The notes under the pieces are model-generated. The model did no database searches. It saw only the letters and a list, made by a program, of their open reading frames with translations, and was not told the origin of the DNA. A DNA stretch of 32,322 bases, from the IMG/VR virus record IMGVR_UViG_3300027754_002085, positions 1 through 32,322 of that record; one strand, given 5' to 3'. The stretch comes from a virus. Below are positions 15,709-23,252 of the stretch, piece by piece (within the stretch, counting starts at the first letter, position 1; every line of letters starts with the position of its first letter). The translations under genes and the position numbers were made by a program.

Positions 15709-16145
15709 TATATTTTCTCGTATGTTTGTGCAAATATATCTCGTTTAACTACACCGTAGTCGTCTTTACCGTGACGAACAATAACGTCTTCGCCTGTGTT
15801 ATAGTGTAACTTCTCACCCCAACTTGTGTCAACTGATCCGGAGTGATCTGCTAGTTTGGCAAACTTAACAATCTTCTTTGGTGTGCAAACGCCATCGCCA
15901 AGATCGTCTTTAAGATCGTTGAATTTTTCTGGAGTAATAGGATACTGCTCACCTTTTGGTCCAGTCATGATATAGTAGCCCGCAGGATACTTAACTGGAC
16001 CTTCAAGTGTATCGATCGTGCCAGGCTCATCTGCAATCTCATAACGTTCTTTGGCGGGACGCTTGTAGGTTTTGAATCCACCGTCCTTGAACCAATCGTC
16101 AGTAACACGTATACCTTCTACAATATTGATAAATTCTCTAATCAT
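15708..16145 (-). CDS. Conserved phage protein of 145 aa, function unknown
   Basis: A compact protein with a short helical start (MIREFINIVEGIRVTDDWFK) and a beta-rich body holding KYPAGYYIMTGPKGEQYPIT, then VIRHGKDDYGVVKRDIFAQT. The PAGYYI-TGP-GE-YPI pattern looks like a small barrel domain that recurs in phage proteins, where it is also found fused to other modules. No catalytic motif is visible. Its start overlaps the BI-1 gene stop by four bases and its stop overlaps the next ATG by one base. Confidence 0.68.
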   Translation of the reverse strand: MIREFINIVEGIRVTDDWFKDGGFKTYKRPAKERYEIADEPGTIDTLEGPVKYPAGYYIMTGPKGEQYPITPEKFNDLKDDLGDGVCTPKKIVKFAKLADHSGSVDTSWGEKLHYNTGEDVIVRHGKDDYGVVKRDIFAQTYEKI

Positions 16146-16837
16146 TTTCTATCGCCAAAAAGTTGTAACAAGTTTAAAAACAAGTTGATAAAGTCCATAT
16201 ACAAGGTCAACGCACCACTAACTTCTGCGGCTGGGGTTGTATCCACACTTAGTTCCTCACGGATCCGTTGCGTGTCATAAGCAGTCAATCCAAGAAAGAT
16301 AATGATTGCCAATGCTGAGATAATCATTTGCATTACAGTGCTTCCAATAAAAATATTCACAATACTGGCAATGATGATAGCAATCAGTCCCACAATCATA
16401 AATTTGCCCATGCTGTCTAAACTACGTTTGGTAAAGTATCCATAAAAACTCATAACACCAAATAGTATGGCCGCACCCATGAATGCACTCACAATCGACC
16501 CCATTGTGAACACAGCAAAGACAGTGGCAAAACTCAAGCCCATCAAGGCCGCAAATCCATGCAAGCATAACTGTGCTACGCCTTTGCTGGGATTGTTACC
16601 CAACACATAGCTGACGCCAAAGATCGCCGCAAGTGGTGCAAAAATCACAATCCATTTCATCACACCTGTAAAAAAGAACGCCAGCAACTCTGGTGTAGTG
16701 CCTACCCAGTAACTGACCAGCATGGATACCACCACTGCTAGACTCATATGGCCATACACACGGCCCATTGCACTATTAATTTCTTCTGCTGAGCGGTAAC
16801 TTAGAGCACCGCCACCTGTATAATTTGTACCAAACAT
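16142..16837 (-). CDS. Bax inhibitor-1/YccA family membrane protein
   Basis: The 231-aa product shows about seven hydrophobic segments and the family's hallmark GLTAYDTQRIREE between the sixth and seventh, so it should sit in the host inner membrane. Bacterial relatives are YccA, which binds and restrains the FtsH protease, and YbhL/YetJ, a pH-sensitive calcium-leak channel. I chose the ATG at 16837 because AAAGGAG lies upstream and it follows the MazG-like stop; an upstream ATG at 16882 would overlap that gene. The short Gly-rich N-terminus (MFGTNYTGGGALSYRSAEEI) matches YccA/YbhL-type starts. A phage copy may protect phage proteins from FtsH, as lambda CIII does by another route, or affect host membrane physiology. 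Confidence 0.9.
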   Translation of the reverse strand: MFGTNYTGGGALSYRSAEEINSAMGRVYGHMSLAVVVSMLVSYWVGTTPELLAFFFTGVMKWIVIFAPLAAIFGVSYVLGNNPSKGVAQLCLHGFAALMGLSFATVFAVFTMGSIVSAFMGAAILFGVMSFYGYFTKRSLDSMGKFMIVGLIAIIIASIVNIFIGSTVMQMIISALAIIIFLGLTAYDTQRIREELSVDTTPAAEVSGALTLYMDFINLFLNLLQLFGDRK

Positions 16838-16848
16838 GTTAGTCTCCT

Positions 16849-17211
16849 TTAAATAAATTTTGTAAGATCGGGCGGAACCCAACCTGTAGGTTTCAAAACT
16901 TTGCCATCTTCTCGCTTACGCACCTTGCCTGTGTCTCGATCAATCTTGGCAAAGTTTGTCATCATAACTTCTTTCCAAGCACCTTCTGCATCAAAGCCTG
17001 CACTGTGAATAGCACCGATGGTAACAACTAGAATATCTATAAGAGCATCTAGTTCTTCAACATCGTTATTCATAGCCCTTGCTTCTTGTAATTCTTTAAA
17101 TTCTTCCTCAATTAAATTGAGATACATTTCGTACTGTCCTGGATCAAAAGTTCCTACACTCTGATCACACGCTTTCATAAACTTTTCTTGATCTCTAAAC
17201 GGGTTCGTCAT
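16849..17211 (-). CDS. MazG-like nucleotide pyrophosphohydrolase
   Basis: A 120-aa all-alpha NTP-PPase-like protein with the metal-binding pattern EEEFKE (E36, E37, E40) followed after a short spacer by DVEELDALIDILVVTIGA (E52/E53, D55, D59). The C-terminal NFAKIDRDTGKVRKREDGKV, then LKPTGWVPPDL, is typical of phage and bacterial MazG-like/PRA-PH-like enzymes. Members hydrolyse dNTPs or NTPs to monophosphates; phage versions are proposed to act on the nucleotide pool or on (p)ppGpp-linked signals. Its start overlaps the stop of the 65-aa gene (TAATG). Confidence 0.87.
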   Translation of the reverse strand: MTNPFRDQEKFMKACDQSVGTFDPGQYEMYLNLIEEEFKELQEARAMNNDVEELDALIDILVVTIGAIHSAGFDAEGAWKEVMMTNFAKIDRDTGKVRKREDGKVLKPTGWVPPDLTKFI

Positions 17212-17408
17212 TATGCCATCCTATCTACGTTTTGTCCCGGGCGATTCATCCGGCGATTCATTTCAACTCTTTTTTCTTCGTTGGCTTTGAGATTTAATTT
17301 TACACGCTGTTCTTCAATACGCAGTGCTTCGTGTCGTTTATCTAAATTATTAATTAACATCTGTCTATACATTTCATTATTGTAATCTGTAATTCTGCTA
17401 ACTGTCAT
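17211..17408 (-). CDS. Small charged coiled-coil protein, function unknown
   Basis: A 65-aa protein, about a third Arg, Lys and Glu, with one long predicted helix through RHEALRIEEQRVKLNLKANE, then a short basic tail ending NVDRMA. It is joined by ATGA to the DNA ligase stop and by TAATG to the MazG-like gene, so it is translated as part of the ligase operon. No family is recognised. Confidence 0.65.
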   Translation of the reverse strand: MTVSRITDYNNEMYRQMLINNLDKRHEALRIEEQRVKLNLKANEEKRVEMNRRMNRPGQNVDRMA

Positions 17409-18727
17409 AGTTTTTCTCCTACTTCAAATCCACGGAATCTCAAGAACCGCGGAAAACGCAAACTGTATGTTCCGTCTTGATTTTGAGTAATAGCATCTGC
17501 CCTTACCTCAACTACTTGACCAAAAATACTAGTCCGTGAATTCCAAAAAATATCACGATCACTGTCACTAAAACCACTGCCCACGTTGACTCGGATATCT
17601 TTGCCATCGTCGGCTCCTTCGCATACAAACGCTCCAAGGCGTCCATTGTTTCTTCCTGTGCCTTCTTCGACATCTGTTACCTCCAATGATACTTCAATGA
17701 AAGGCTTTAACTTCAGCCAGGCTGTACTGCGCTTACATTCATATCCTGCATTTGGATCTTTGATCATAATGCCTTCATAACCACCTGCAATAGCACGGGC
17801 ATTAATTTCTTTAAATTGCTTTTGCCCTTGCTCTGTATTTAAATCAACATCTTCGTGACTGAGTACAGTTATGCCAGGCAATGAGTTTTCGTAAACATCA
17901 AACCAATTTTGCAACATTTCACTACGACGAATTTGAGGAGTATCACTTTCTCCAGCTTCAAATTCTTCTAATGTCAGCATGTCAAAAAGATTAAGAACTG
18001 CATCTGTACTTTTCACATCACTTTTGCGGTGTACTTGTTTCATCAAGTCTTGAAAGCTACTTGACATAATTTCACCATCTAACACCATTGCTTCACTGAA
18101 GCCGCCAATGCTTGCCACTAATTTTAATTGTTCAATCACGTGTGGGAAGTTTACAAGTTCTTTGCCATTTCGGCTAAACATATCCACCCGACCATCAGGG
18201 TGTACAATAGTGATGACACGAACACCATCCAATTTGACTTCGATAAGTTTTCTACCAACCACTTTAGATTCATGACCATTACTATCATGAGCAAGCTGGC
18301 AACCAAATACAGGAATGCTGTAGGCAACATATTTTTTCTCTACTACTTTGTTAATTGTGCGTTCAGTAAATCCTGCTCGCATGTCCTTAATCAAAATTCT
18401 ACGATACCAACCGTTCCACTCACGTTTAGTGGCCTGAGCCATCATCTCATCAAGTGTGTCGCGAGCAAGGTTGCCGGTGACTGTACGATTGCGAAAACTG
18501 CCAGCGACACTAACAAAAGTATCCCAAGGCAAGCCAGGCCCGTCTTCATCTTTCTTTTCCTTTACTTGTTTAATTCCAAAAGTAATCATTGGATCCAATG
18601 CCAATTGGCAACCATGAAAAAACTCATCATTACCTTGTTCGGCTTGTGCAAGCACTATGGCTTCTTTGTTCAAACGACTGGGATGAATTTCCAAATCATT
18701 AATAACTTGATAGCACGGATCGCTCAT
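17405..18727 (-). CDS. ATP-dependent DNA ligase
   Basis: The 440-aa protein has a full set of nucleotidyltransferase motifs: motif I IEVKLDGVRV with the adenylated K165, motif III-type MVLDGEIM, motif IV EGIMIKD, motif V AWLKLKP, and a C-terminal OB domain ending QDGTYSLRFPRFLRFRGFE. It seals 3'-OH/5'-phosphate nicks with ATP during phage replication and repair. The layout, with about 160 residues before motif I, resembles T4-type ligases (487 aa) more than the shorter T7 form. A TTGACT-N17-TATAAT promoter directly precedes it; 65-aa, MazG-like, BI-1, 145-aa and 280-aa genes follow in the same direction with overlaps. Confidence 0.94.
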   Translation of the reverse strand: MSDPCYQVINDLEIHPSRLNKEAIVLAQAEQGNDEFFHGCQLALDPMITFGIKQVKEKKDEDGPGLPWDTFVSVAGSFRNRTVTGNLARDTLDEMMAQATKREWNGWYRRILIKDMRAGFTERTINKVVEKKYVAYSIPVFGCQLAHDSNGHESKVVGRKLIEVKLDGVRVITIVHPDGRVDMFSRNGKELVNFPHVIEQLKLVASIGGFSEAMVLDGEIMSSSFQDLMKQVHRKSDVKSTDAVLNLFDMLTLEEFEAGESDTPQIRRSEMLQNWFDVYENSLPGITVLSHEDVDLNTEQGQKQFKEINARAIAGGYEGIMIKDPNAGYECKRSTAWLKLKPFIEVSLEVTDVEEGTGRNNGRLGAFVCEGADDGKDIRVNVGSGFSDSDRDIFWNSRTSIFGQVVEVRADAITQNQDGTYSLRFPRFLRFRGFEVGEKL

Positions 18728-18760
18728 GATTAGACCTTATGAATAACTGTTAATGTAGTT

Positions 18761-18789
18761 ATTATACAGTCAGTTATTTAATAAGTCAA
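18761..18789 (-). promoter_or_regulatory. Sigma70-type promoter for the DNA ligase operon
   Basis: TTGACT (18789-18784), 17-base spacer, TATAAT (18766-18761) on the minus strand, 34 bases before the ligase ATG. The -35 box lies inside the last codons of the upstream zincin-like gene. Confidence 0.83.
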
Positions 18790-19506
18790 ATAATTTGGTG
18801 TTTTAAATGGCTTGCCGCACCAAGCATTTTCCAATTGAGTCATAATTTTATGCTTCATTTGGCGTACCTTTGGATGGGCATGATCGTATTCAAAAGATTT
18901 CATAAATCGTCCCCAACTGTTAGGGCGAACTCGTTTTGGAACTTTTGAATCTAGATATTCTCGTATGATTTTTGGATCAAAGCCAAACTTATCAATCATG
19001 TCTTGTGCTAGGTTAAATGAGTGAGCACCCATTTCGTCTCTATGTCCATAGTATTCTTGCCATGCACGATCTTTGGCATAATAGGCTGTACTTTCATAAC
19101 CGGGAAGATCTTTAAAATTTCTAGCACGATATTGGCGTGTGTGTATGATTTCGTGTAACACAGTATCTGCAAAAAGTGTGCAAATTCGTTCCCAACGATA
19201 TGAACTGGTTTTCATAGTTTGAGTGTCTGTGGGGAATGCCAATTCAATTTCAATGAATCGCTTCTTGCCGGAACTATCAAGATCACTATAATAAGCACCA
19301 CCTATCCAAACTTCACCTGGCCTAACGGGTTTATGTCTATTACTAACTACCTTAACTGGAAGATGTGCTTTGATGTGTTTGCTTATGTGTCGAATAATAT
19401 CGCCTATAGGTAAGCGTTTGTCTACAATCTCTGGTTTGAGCTTGTAGAGCATCGAGTACAACGTATCTCGATCCAACAAGGACCAATTAAAAGCCTGACG
19501 GGCCAT
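18778..19506 (-). CDS. Zincin-like protein with HEIIH motif
   Basis: A 242-aa protein with a metallopeptidase helix TVLHEIIHTRQYRARNF (H118, E119, H122) and, 35 residues on, YYGHRDEMGAHS (E158), which could supply the third zinc ligand as in gluzincins. The same arrangement, HExxH then Q-R-RN, then DE-A-S, appears in the 222-aa protein ending at 25061, so the two are distant paralogues. I recall such proteins as hypothetical in T4-like cyanophages. A prohead protease-like or host-target role is possible but unproven. AGGAGTG precedes the ATG and an exact TATAAATA late box lies 21 bases upstream. Confidence 0.72.
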   Translation of the reverse strand: MARQAFNWSLLDRDTLYSMLYKLKPEIVDKRLPIGDIIRHISKHIKAHLPVKVVSNRHKPVRPGEVWIGGAYYSDLDSSGKKRFIEIELAFPTDTQTMKTSSYRWERICTLFADTVLHEIIHTRQYRARNFKDLPGYESTAYYAKDRAWQEYYGHRDEMGAHSFNLAQDMIDKFGFDPKIIREYLDSKVPKRVRPNSWGRFMKSFEYDHAHPKVRQMKHKIMTQLENAWCGKPFKTPNYLTY

Positions 19507-19526
19507 AGCACACTCCTATACATTAG

Positions 19527-19534
19527 TATTTATA
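19527..19534 (-). promoter_or_regulatory. T4-type late promoter (exact TATAAATA)
   Basis: The minus strand carries an exact T4 late consensus octamer 21 bases before the HEIIH protein gene, with AGGAGTG between. This is the best late box in the window. Confidence 0.6.
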
Positions 19535-19565
19535 GTGTACTACGGTTTTTGGTTATATGCGCACT

Positions 19566-20156
19566 TTACGGACGACGTGTTATGATTTCGTCAACCAAAC
19601 CGTATTCTAGGGCTTCCTGCGCACTCATAAATTTATCACGTTCCATATCGTGTCTAAATTGTTCAAACGTTTTGCCCTTACTGTTATGATCCACATAAAT
19701 CTGAGTCAAGTTCTTTTTCATTTTGATAATTTCTTCAACTTGGATCTGCATGTCCGTAGCCTGTCCACCAGCACCACCACTGGGCTGATGAATCATGTGG
19801 CGAGCATTAGGTAAAATTTTCCGTTTGCCAGGAGAGCCAGCGGCAGCGAGCAAACTGCCCATACTGCAAGCCTGTCCCATAACAATAGTTGACACATCTG
19901 GTTTAATAAACTGCATAGTATCATAGATAGCCATACCAGCTGTAACGCCACCACCAGGACTATTAATAAAAAAGTGAATGTCTTCGTTGCCTTGACTTTC
20001 TAAAAATAATAGCTGGGCAACCAACAAACTTGCTGTATGTTCATTAACTTCTGTATCTAACATTATGATACGATCCTTAAGCAATCTGCTGTAAATGTCG
20101 TATGCACGTTCTCCTCTAGCTTCGGTCTCAATGACCATGGGTACTAAGTTAGGCAT
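19566..20156 (-). CDS. clpP: ATP-dependent Clp protease proteolytic subunit
   Basis: A full-length 196-aa ClpP. The catalytic triad is readable as S98 ([14 protein letters not shown]), H123 ([10 protein letters not shown]) and D170 ([20 protein letters not shown]). The oxyanion segment [16 protein letters not shown] and the handle helix [17 protein letters not shown] are intact. ClpP forms a tetradecamer that degrades proteins fed by ClpA or ClpX; no such ATPase is present here, so it would have to use the host's or work alone. Possible roles are prohead processing or redirecting host proteolysis. AAAGGAAAC lies before the ATG, which overlaps the 85-aa gene by eight bases. Cyanophages are known to carry clpP. 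Confidence 0.96.
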   Translation of the reverse strand: MPNLVPMVIETEARGERAYDIYSRLLKDRIIMLDTEVNEHTASLLVAQLLFLESQGNEDIHFFINSPGGGVTAGMAIYDTMQFIKPDVSTIVMGQACSMGSLLAAAGSPGKRKILPNARHMIHQPSGGAGGQATDMQIQVEEIIKMKKNLTQIYVDHNSKGKTFEQFRHDMERDKFMSAQEALEYGLVDEIITRRP

Positions 20157-20406
20157 CTGTTTCCTTTTGTTTTAATTGTTTAACGAATACTTCCAGTTGT
20201 TCGATCAAATCCTCACAACCCTCTTTACTCATAGTAAGTGTAGAATAGCCTACTTTAAAAGCAATCCTACCTTCACTAGTTATGCCAATAGTATAATGCA
20301 GTTCTTCTGGTTGTGGCTGTTCAATATACGGAGTAGTAGATTTTATCTGCTCCGGAAATTTAACTACGTTACTGTATTCAGGCTTTTTAAAAAAATTAAA
20401 CATCAC
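20149..20406 (-). CDS. Small conserved phage protein of 85 aa, function unknown
   Basis: The protein has a short basic, aromatic start ([15 protein letters not shown]), a Pro/Glu linker, and a compact domain [20 protein letters not shown] followed by a helix ([18 protein letters not shown]). This beta-beta-helix module is a recurrent small protein of T4-like aquatic phages as far as I remember. It overlaps the upstream 141-aa gene by four bases and clpP by eight, so it is translationally coupled to both. Confidence 0.68.
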   Translation of the reverse strand: MMFNFFKKPEYSNVVKFPEQIKSTTPYIEQPQPEELHYTIGITSEGRIAFKVGYSTLTMSKEGCEDLIEQLEVFVKQLKQKETDA

Positions 20407-20828
20407 TTATACTCCTTATCTAAATTCACATTAGTTAACCCAGCAATCATTTGAAATTTGTCCCATGCAGTTTTAGCCGCCGGATTGTTTTCTAGTTCAC
20501 TACTTGGCAAGACTGCCTCCAACCAAATTTCTGGACGTCGGCGCGGATATGCACCAAATTTACGTGGTTGATGCATCTTGCCATCCTCGTACAGCATGAT
20601 ACTTACGCTACGGAATTTGTCCTCGTGATCTTTGTTGTTCAAATCGTAGTTGGCCCATTCGGGATTGCTCAAGCCGCCCAGTGTGTATCCTTGCCAAATT
20701 CCTGTCCACTGCACATCGTCTCGAGGATCAAAATCTGTACGAGTGATTAAAACTAGTACATTATCCATGCTCACACGACCTTCAACAATGTCAAGAACAC
20801 AACGGCTGTAGCTTAGTCCAATTTTCAT
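20403..20828 (-). CDS. Conserved phage protein of 141 aa, function unknown
   Basis: A soluble protein with a beta-rich centre (VLVLITRTDFDPRDDVQWTG), then a WANYDLNNKDHEDKFRSVSI segment and an Arg-rich RKFGAYPRRRPEIWLEAVLP. The PEIWLEAVLP element is echoed by FPEIWAFESEI in the upstream 110-aa protein. No catalytic motif is seen. ATGA overlap with the upstream gene and a four-base overlap with the 85-aa gene place it in one operon leading to clpP. Confidence 0.65.
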   Translation of the reverse strand: MKIGLSYSRCVLDIVEGRVSMDNVLVLITRTDFDPRDDVQWTGIWQGYTLGGLSNPEWANYDLNNKDHEDKFRSVSIMLYEDGKMHQPRKFGAYPRRRPEIWLEAVLPSSELENNPAAKTAWDKFQMIAGLTNVNLDKEYK

Positions 20829-21157
20829 ACAATCACACTTTCTTCTTTATGAGTTTTAAAAACATTTTGTCCACAGCGCCGAATGGCATCTGCTAACACT
20901 TGTGGGGTTTCTTCGGAATAAATCTGCAACTCGTCCAAACTAATCTCGCTTTCAAAAGCCCATATTTCTGGAAACCTTTGTGGGTTAGCTCTTGCCCTTA
21001 GTATAGCATGTCTGGGTATGGGGAAGTCAACCTTATCGTCACCTTTTAACACTGCCCAAAACTTCTTTTTTTCATAGTCAGTGACATCAAATATCCATTC
21101 AAATCCCACCGTATCAAAATACGCCATATAGGCATTGTTAACTTTCTTCTTGGCCAT
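20825..21157 (-). CDS. Conserved phage protein of 110 aa, function unknown
   Basis: The N-terminus (MAKKKVNNAYMAYFDTVGFE) leads into a small alpha-beta fold containing KKKFWAVLKGDD, then RANPQRFPEIWAFESEISLD and a final helix (VLADAIRRCGQNVFK). No motif of known function. It is separated by one base from the 79-aa gene upstream and overlaps the 141-aa gene by ATGA. Confidence 0.65.
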   Translation of the reverse strand: MAKKKVNNAYMAYFDTVGFEWIFDVTDYEKKKFWAVLKGDDKVDFPIPRHAILRARANPQRFPEIWAFESEISLDELQIYSEETPQVLADAIRRCGQNVFKTHKEESVIV

Positions 21158-21158
21158 C

Positions 21159-21398
21159 TTAACCTCTAATACCAGTCTGTGTTTTACTTACTGAGGGGCC
21201 GGCACTTGTAAAGTCCATTCCGGCCACACGACCTTCATAAAGCCGACCATTCCATTTTAATGTTAACTTTACACTTTTATTAAGTATCACATGCAATGAT
21301 TCGTTTTCTTTAAAATTTTGAACTACTGCCCCCACGAGCATATCGTTGGAAACATTGGCAATTTCACATGTGTCACTGTATCTCTTTATTTCGCTCAT
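21159..21398 (-). CDS. Small conserved phage protein of 79 aa, function unknown
   Basis: The start is set at the ATG with GGAGAAG directly upstream; a TTG four codons earlier is in frame but less likely. The protein contains SLHVILNKSVKLTLKWNGRL and GRVAGMDFTSAGP, a small beta-barrel-like sequence (SH3 or OB type) with no catalytic residues. It overlaps the SH3-like gene upstream by 26 bases. Confidence 0.62.
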   Translation of the reverse strand: MSEIKRYSDTCEIANVSNDMLVGAVVQNFKENESLHVILNKSVKLTLKWNGRLYEGRVAGMDFTSAGPSVSKTQTGIRG

Positions 21399-21687
21399 CT
21401 TCTTCTCCAATGGTAAATGCTACACTTTTAATACTGTCCCAACGGAAACTGCGCCAACCACTTGCATCTAAATCAAAAACAGGCATTACATCTTCGTTTA
21501 CTTTTCTATCACTTCTTGATTCTAGTATGCTAGGATCTTTAAACATGATATAAGTGGGATTGGTAGTGCATCTCATTACTCTGTCACTGCCATCCTTTTT
21601 GGTAAATGTTAATGTAACTGGGCCAAACTTAAGATGACCAGTGAGCCATTTTTTAAAAAGTTTAAAATCTTTTTCACTTAAGGTCAT
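21373..21687 (-). CDS. SH3-like beta-barrel phage protein (DUF2693-like)
   Basis: A 104-aa protein. The N-terminal helix (MTLSEKDFKLFKKWLTGHLK) precedes a beta region with FGPVTLTFTKKDGSDRVMRC and the diagnostic VFDLDASGWRSFRWDSIKSV. The last segment matches the small SH3 beta-barrel domain common in T4-like phages, where it is annotated structurally but without known function. Its ATG overlaps the end of the 55-aa gene upstream and its end overlaps the 79-aa gene. Confidence 0.75.
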   Translation of the reverse strand: MTLSEKDFKLFKKWLTGHLKFGPVTLTFTKKDGSDRVMRCTTNPTYIMFKDPSILESRSDRKVNEDVMPVFDLDASGWRSFRWDSIKSVAFTIGEEDERNKEIQ

Positions 21688-21841
21688 CGCTAAGTCTCCG
21701 TCTCATATCGGCATTTTCTGATTCCAAACGTTCAATATGATTTGCCATTTTGTTTAGCAAAGCATATGTATTTTGAGCAGTTTGTCTCAACATTTCTGAT
21801 ACTGATACCATCTCTGGTGCTGATAGTGTTTTATCTGTCAT
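21674..21841 (-). CDS. Short coiled-coil phage protein of 55 aa
   Basis: A 55-aa open frame beginning MTDKTLSAPEMVSVSEMLRQ and ending with a Glu/Arg coiled coil (HIERLESENADMRRRLSDDL). Supporting evidence: a GGAGATTTAA ribosome binding site spaced well before the ATG; a start immediately after the metallophosphoesterase stop; a 14-base overlap with the next gene; and no competing frame in the gap. The sequence resembles small conserved proteins of T4-like cyanophages as I remember them. Function unknown; the helix suggests it works as an oligomer. Confidence 0.72.
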   Translation of the reverse strand: MTDKTLSAPEMVSVSEMLRQTAQNTYALLNKMANHIERLESENADMRRRLSDDLK

Positions 21842-22693
21842 TTAAATCTCCAATAAAATATTAGGGTTCCAGCCAGTGTCCTCGCTGTAACCATCGTTTT
21901 GGTAGCCACGTGGGTTGCATACAATCCTAGTCTCACCAATCACATAATCAAACGGATGGTGAGTGTGTCCATGTGTCCACAACACAATCTGCGGGTGATC
22001 CAAGATAAACTCACTTAGCTCACTGTGATAGCCACCGTTCATCAATTGATCGTTTGCATAGCTTGGATGACAGCTTTGGAAACTAGGTGTATGATGTCCA
22101 ACAACCACAACCTTTTTGTCCTTATGTTCTTGAACAATAAGTTTGATATAGGCCAGCGTTTTGTCATGTCTAATAGCAACATCCAACGCACTCATAGTGG
22201 CATAGTTTCTAAAGTCGTTACGAATGATACGGAAGTCGTTCATCATACCCACAATGGCATGCATTGTAAGTGGATCACGCTTGTTCATATCAGTCCACAG
22301 TGTTCCACCCACAAACACAACATCATCGATGATCTTAGTATCCTGTTCTAACATGTAAATGTTGGGATACTTGGCGCATTCTTCACGCATGTAATCAATA
22401 GCCGCATAGAACTTGCCATGATAGAATTCGTGATTGCCCATGATGTATATTACATGGGGAAACTGAAAACTGCAACGCTTGAAGAAATCACGGAACCGTT
22501 GCACACGTTCTTGCTTGCGACTGAGGTCTGGGATAACGCCATACATGTTATAGCTAGGAAGTTCCATATGGTCGTGCAGATCCTGGGCAATCATAATATC
22601 GCCGCCAAGGATCAAAACATCATAGTTCTGATCGTTAACAATGTTAATGTCACTGAACTCCAAATGGAGATCGCTAACCAATTTAATCCTCAT
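21842..22693 (-). CDS. Calcineurin-like metallophosphoesterase
   Basis: The 283-aa protein has the five metallophosphoesterase motifs in order: SDLHLEF (D8, H10), LGGDIM, MGNHEFYHG, VVVGHHTP and THGHTHHPFDY. It thus has the two-metal active site needed to hydrolyse phosphomono- or diesters. The closest general type is the Ser/Thr-phosphatase-like and phosphodiesterase class found in large phages; substrate is unknown. It overlaps the 189-aa gene upstream by 11 bases. A second, unrelated-length metallophosphoesterase lies at 27219-27824. Confidence 0.88.
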   Translation of the reverse strand: MRIKLVSDLHLEFSDINIVNDQNYDVLILGGDIMIAQDLHDHMELPSYNMYGVIPDLSRKQERVQRFRDFFKRCSFQFPHVIYIMGNHEFYHGKFYAAIDYMREECAKYPNIYMLEQDTKIIDDVVFVGGTLWTDMNKRDPLTMHAIVGMMNDFRIIRNDFRNYATMSALDVAIRHDKTLAYIKLIVQEHKDKKVVVVGHHTPSFQSCHPSYANDQLMNGGYHSELSEFILDHPQIVLWTHGHTHHPFDYVIGETRIVCNPRGYQNDGYSEDTGWNPNILLEI

Positions 22694-23252
22694 CTTTTCC
22701 CTCTAACCAGTTCTGAGCGTCTTCTTTTGTAAGGCGCCCGGCTTCAACATCTTCAATAGCACAACGCAATGCTTCTTCAACAAATTCGTTAAATGTCATA
22801 TCACGATCATGCGCCAGTTTCATATATTGTAACAGCTCTTCGTCCGAAAAGTCAACCGGAATCTGCACTCTTGTGTCATATTTCTCACCGTCTTTAATGG
22901 CCAGTGCTTTTTGGAAAAAATCATCATCAACATCCAAATCAATATAGTTGACATCATCCCATGCTTGATTTTCTAGTACACTTCTATGCTTGGATTCCTT
23001 ACGATGTTTCTCAACATTTTTAGGATTGATCATACGATAAGCACGATCATTGGTATAATCACACATGGTAACTTCGTAGACCTTTTGACTCTTAGTGCTA
23101 AAGATAATGCTAAAACTATATCCGCCTTCACCATGGACACCATTCCAACTGTCCAATGTATAGGCATTAGGACCATAACACGACCACATGTAATCACTGC
23201 CTTCAGTAATTTTATAGTCAACCAATTCCATCCATTCTTTCATCGTAATCAT
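22683..23252 (-). CDS. Conserved phage protein of 189 aa, function unknown
   Basis: The N-terminal domain (MITMKEWMELVDYKITEGSD, then YGPNAYTLDSWNG) is a recurrent phage module. The C-terminal part, VDFSDEELLQYMKLAHDRDM followed by TFNEFVEEALRCAIED, has the helical pattern of a ribbon-helix-helix or HicB-type regulator domain, so DNA binding is possible but weakly supported. Its ATG forms an ATGA overlap with the previous stop and its end overlaps the metallophosphoesterase. Confidence 0.68.
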   Translation of the reverse strand: MITMKEWMELVDYKITEGSDYMWSCYGPNAYTLDSWNGVHGEGGYSFSIIFSTKSQKVYEVTMCDYTNDRAYRMINPKNVEKHRKESKHRSVLENQAWDDVNYIDLDVDDDFFQKALAIKDGEKYDTRVQIPVDFSDEELLQYMKLAHDRDMTFNEFVEEALRCAIEDVEAGRLTKEDAQNWLEGKDED

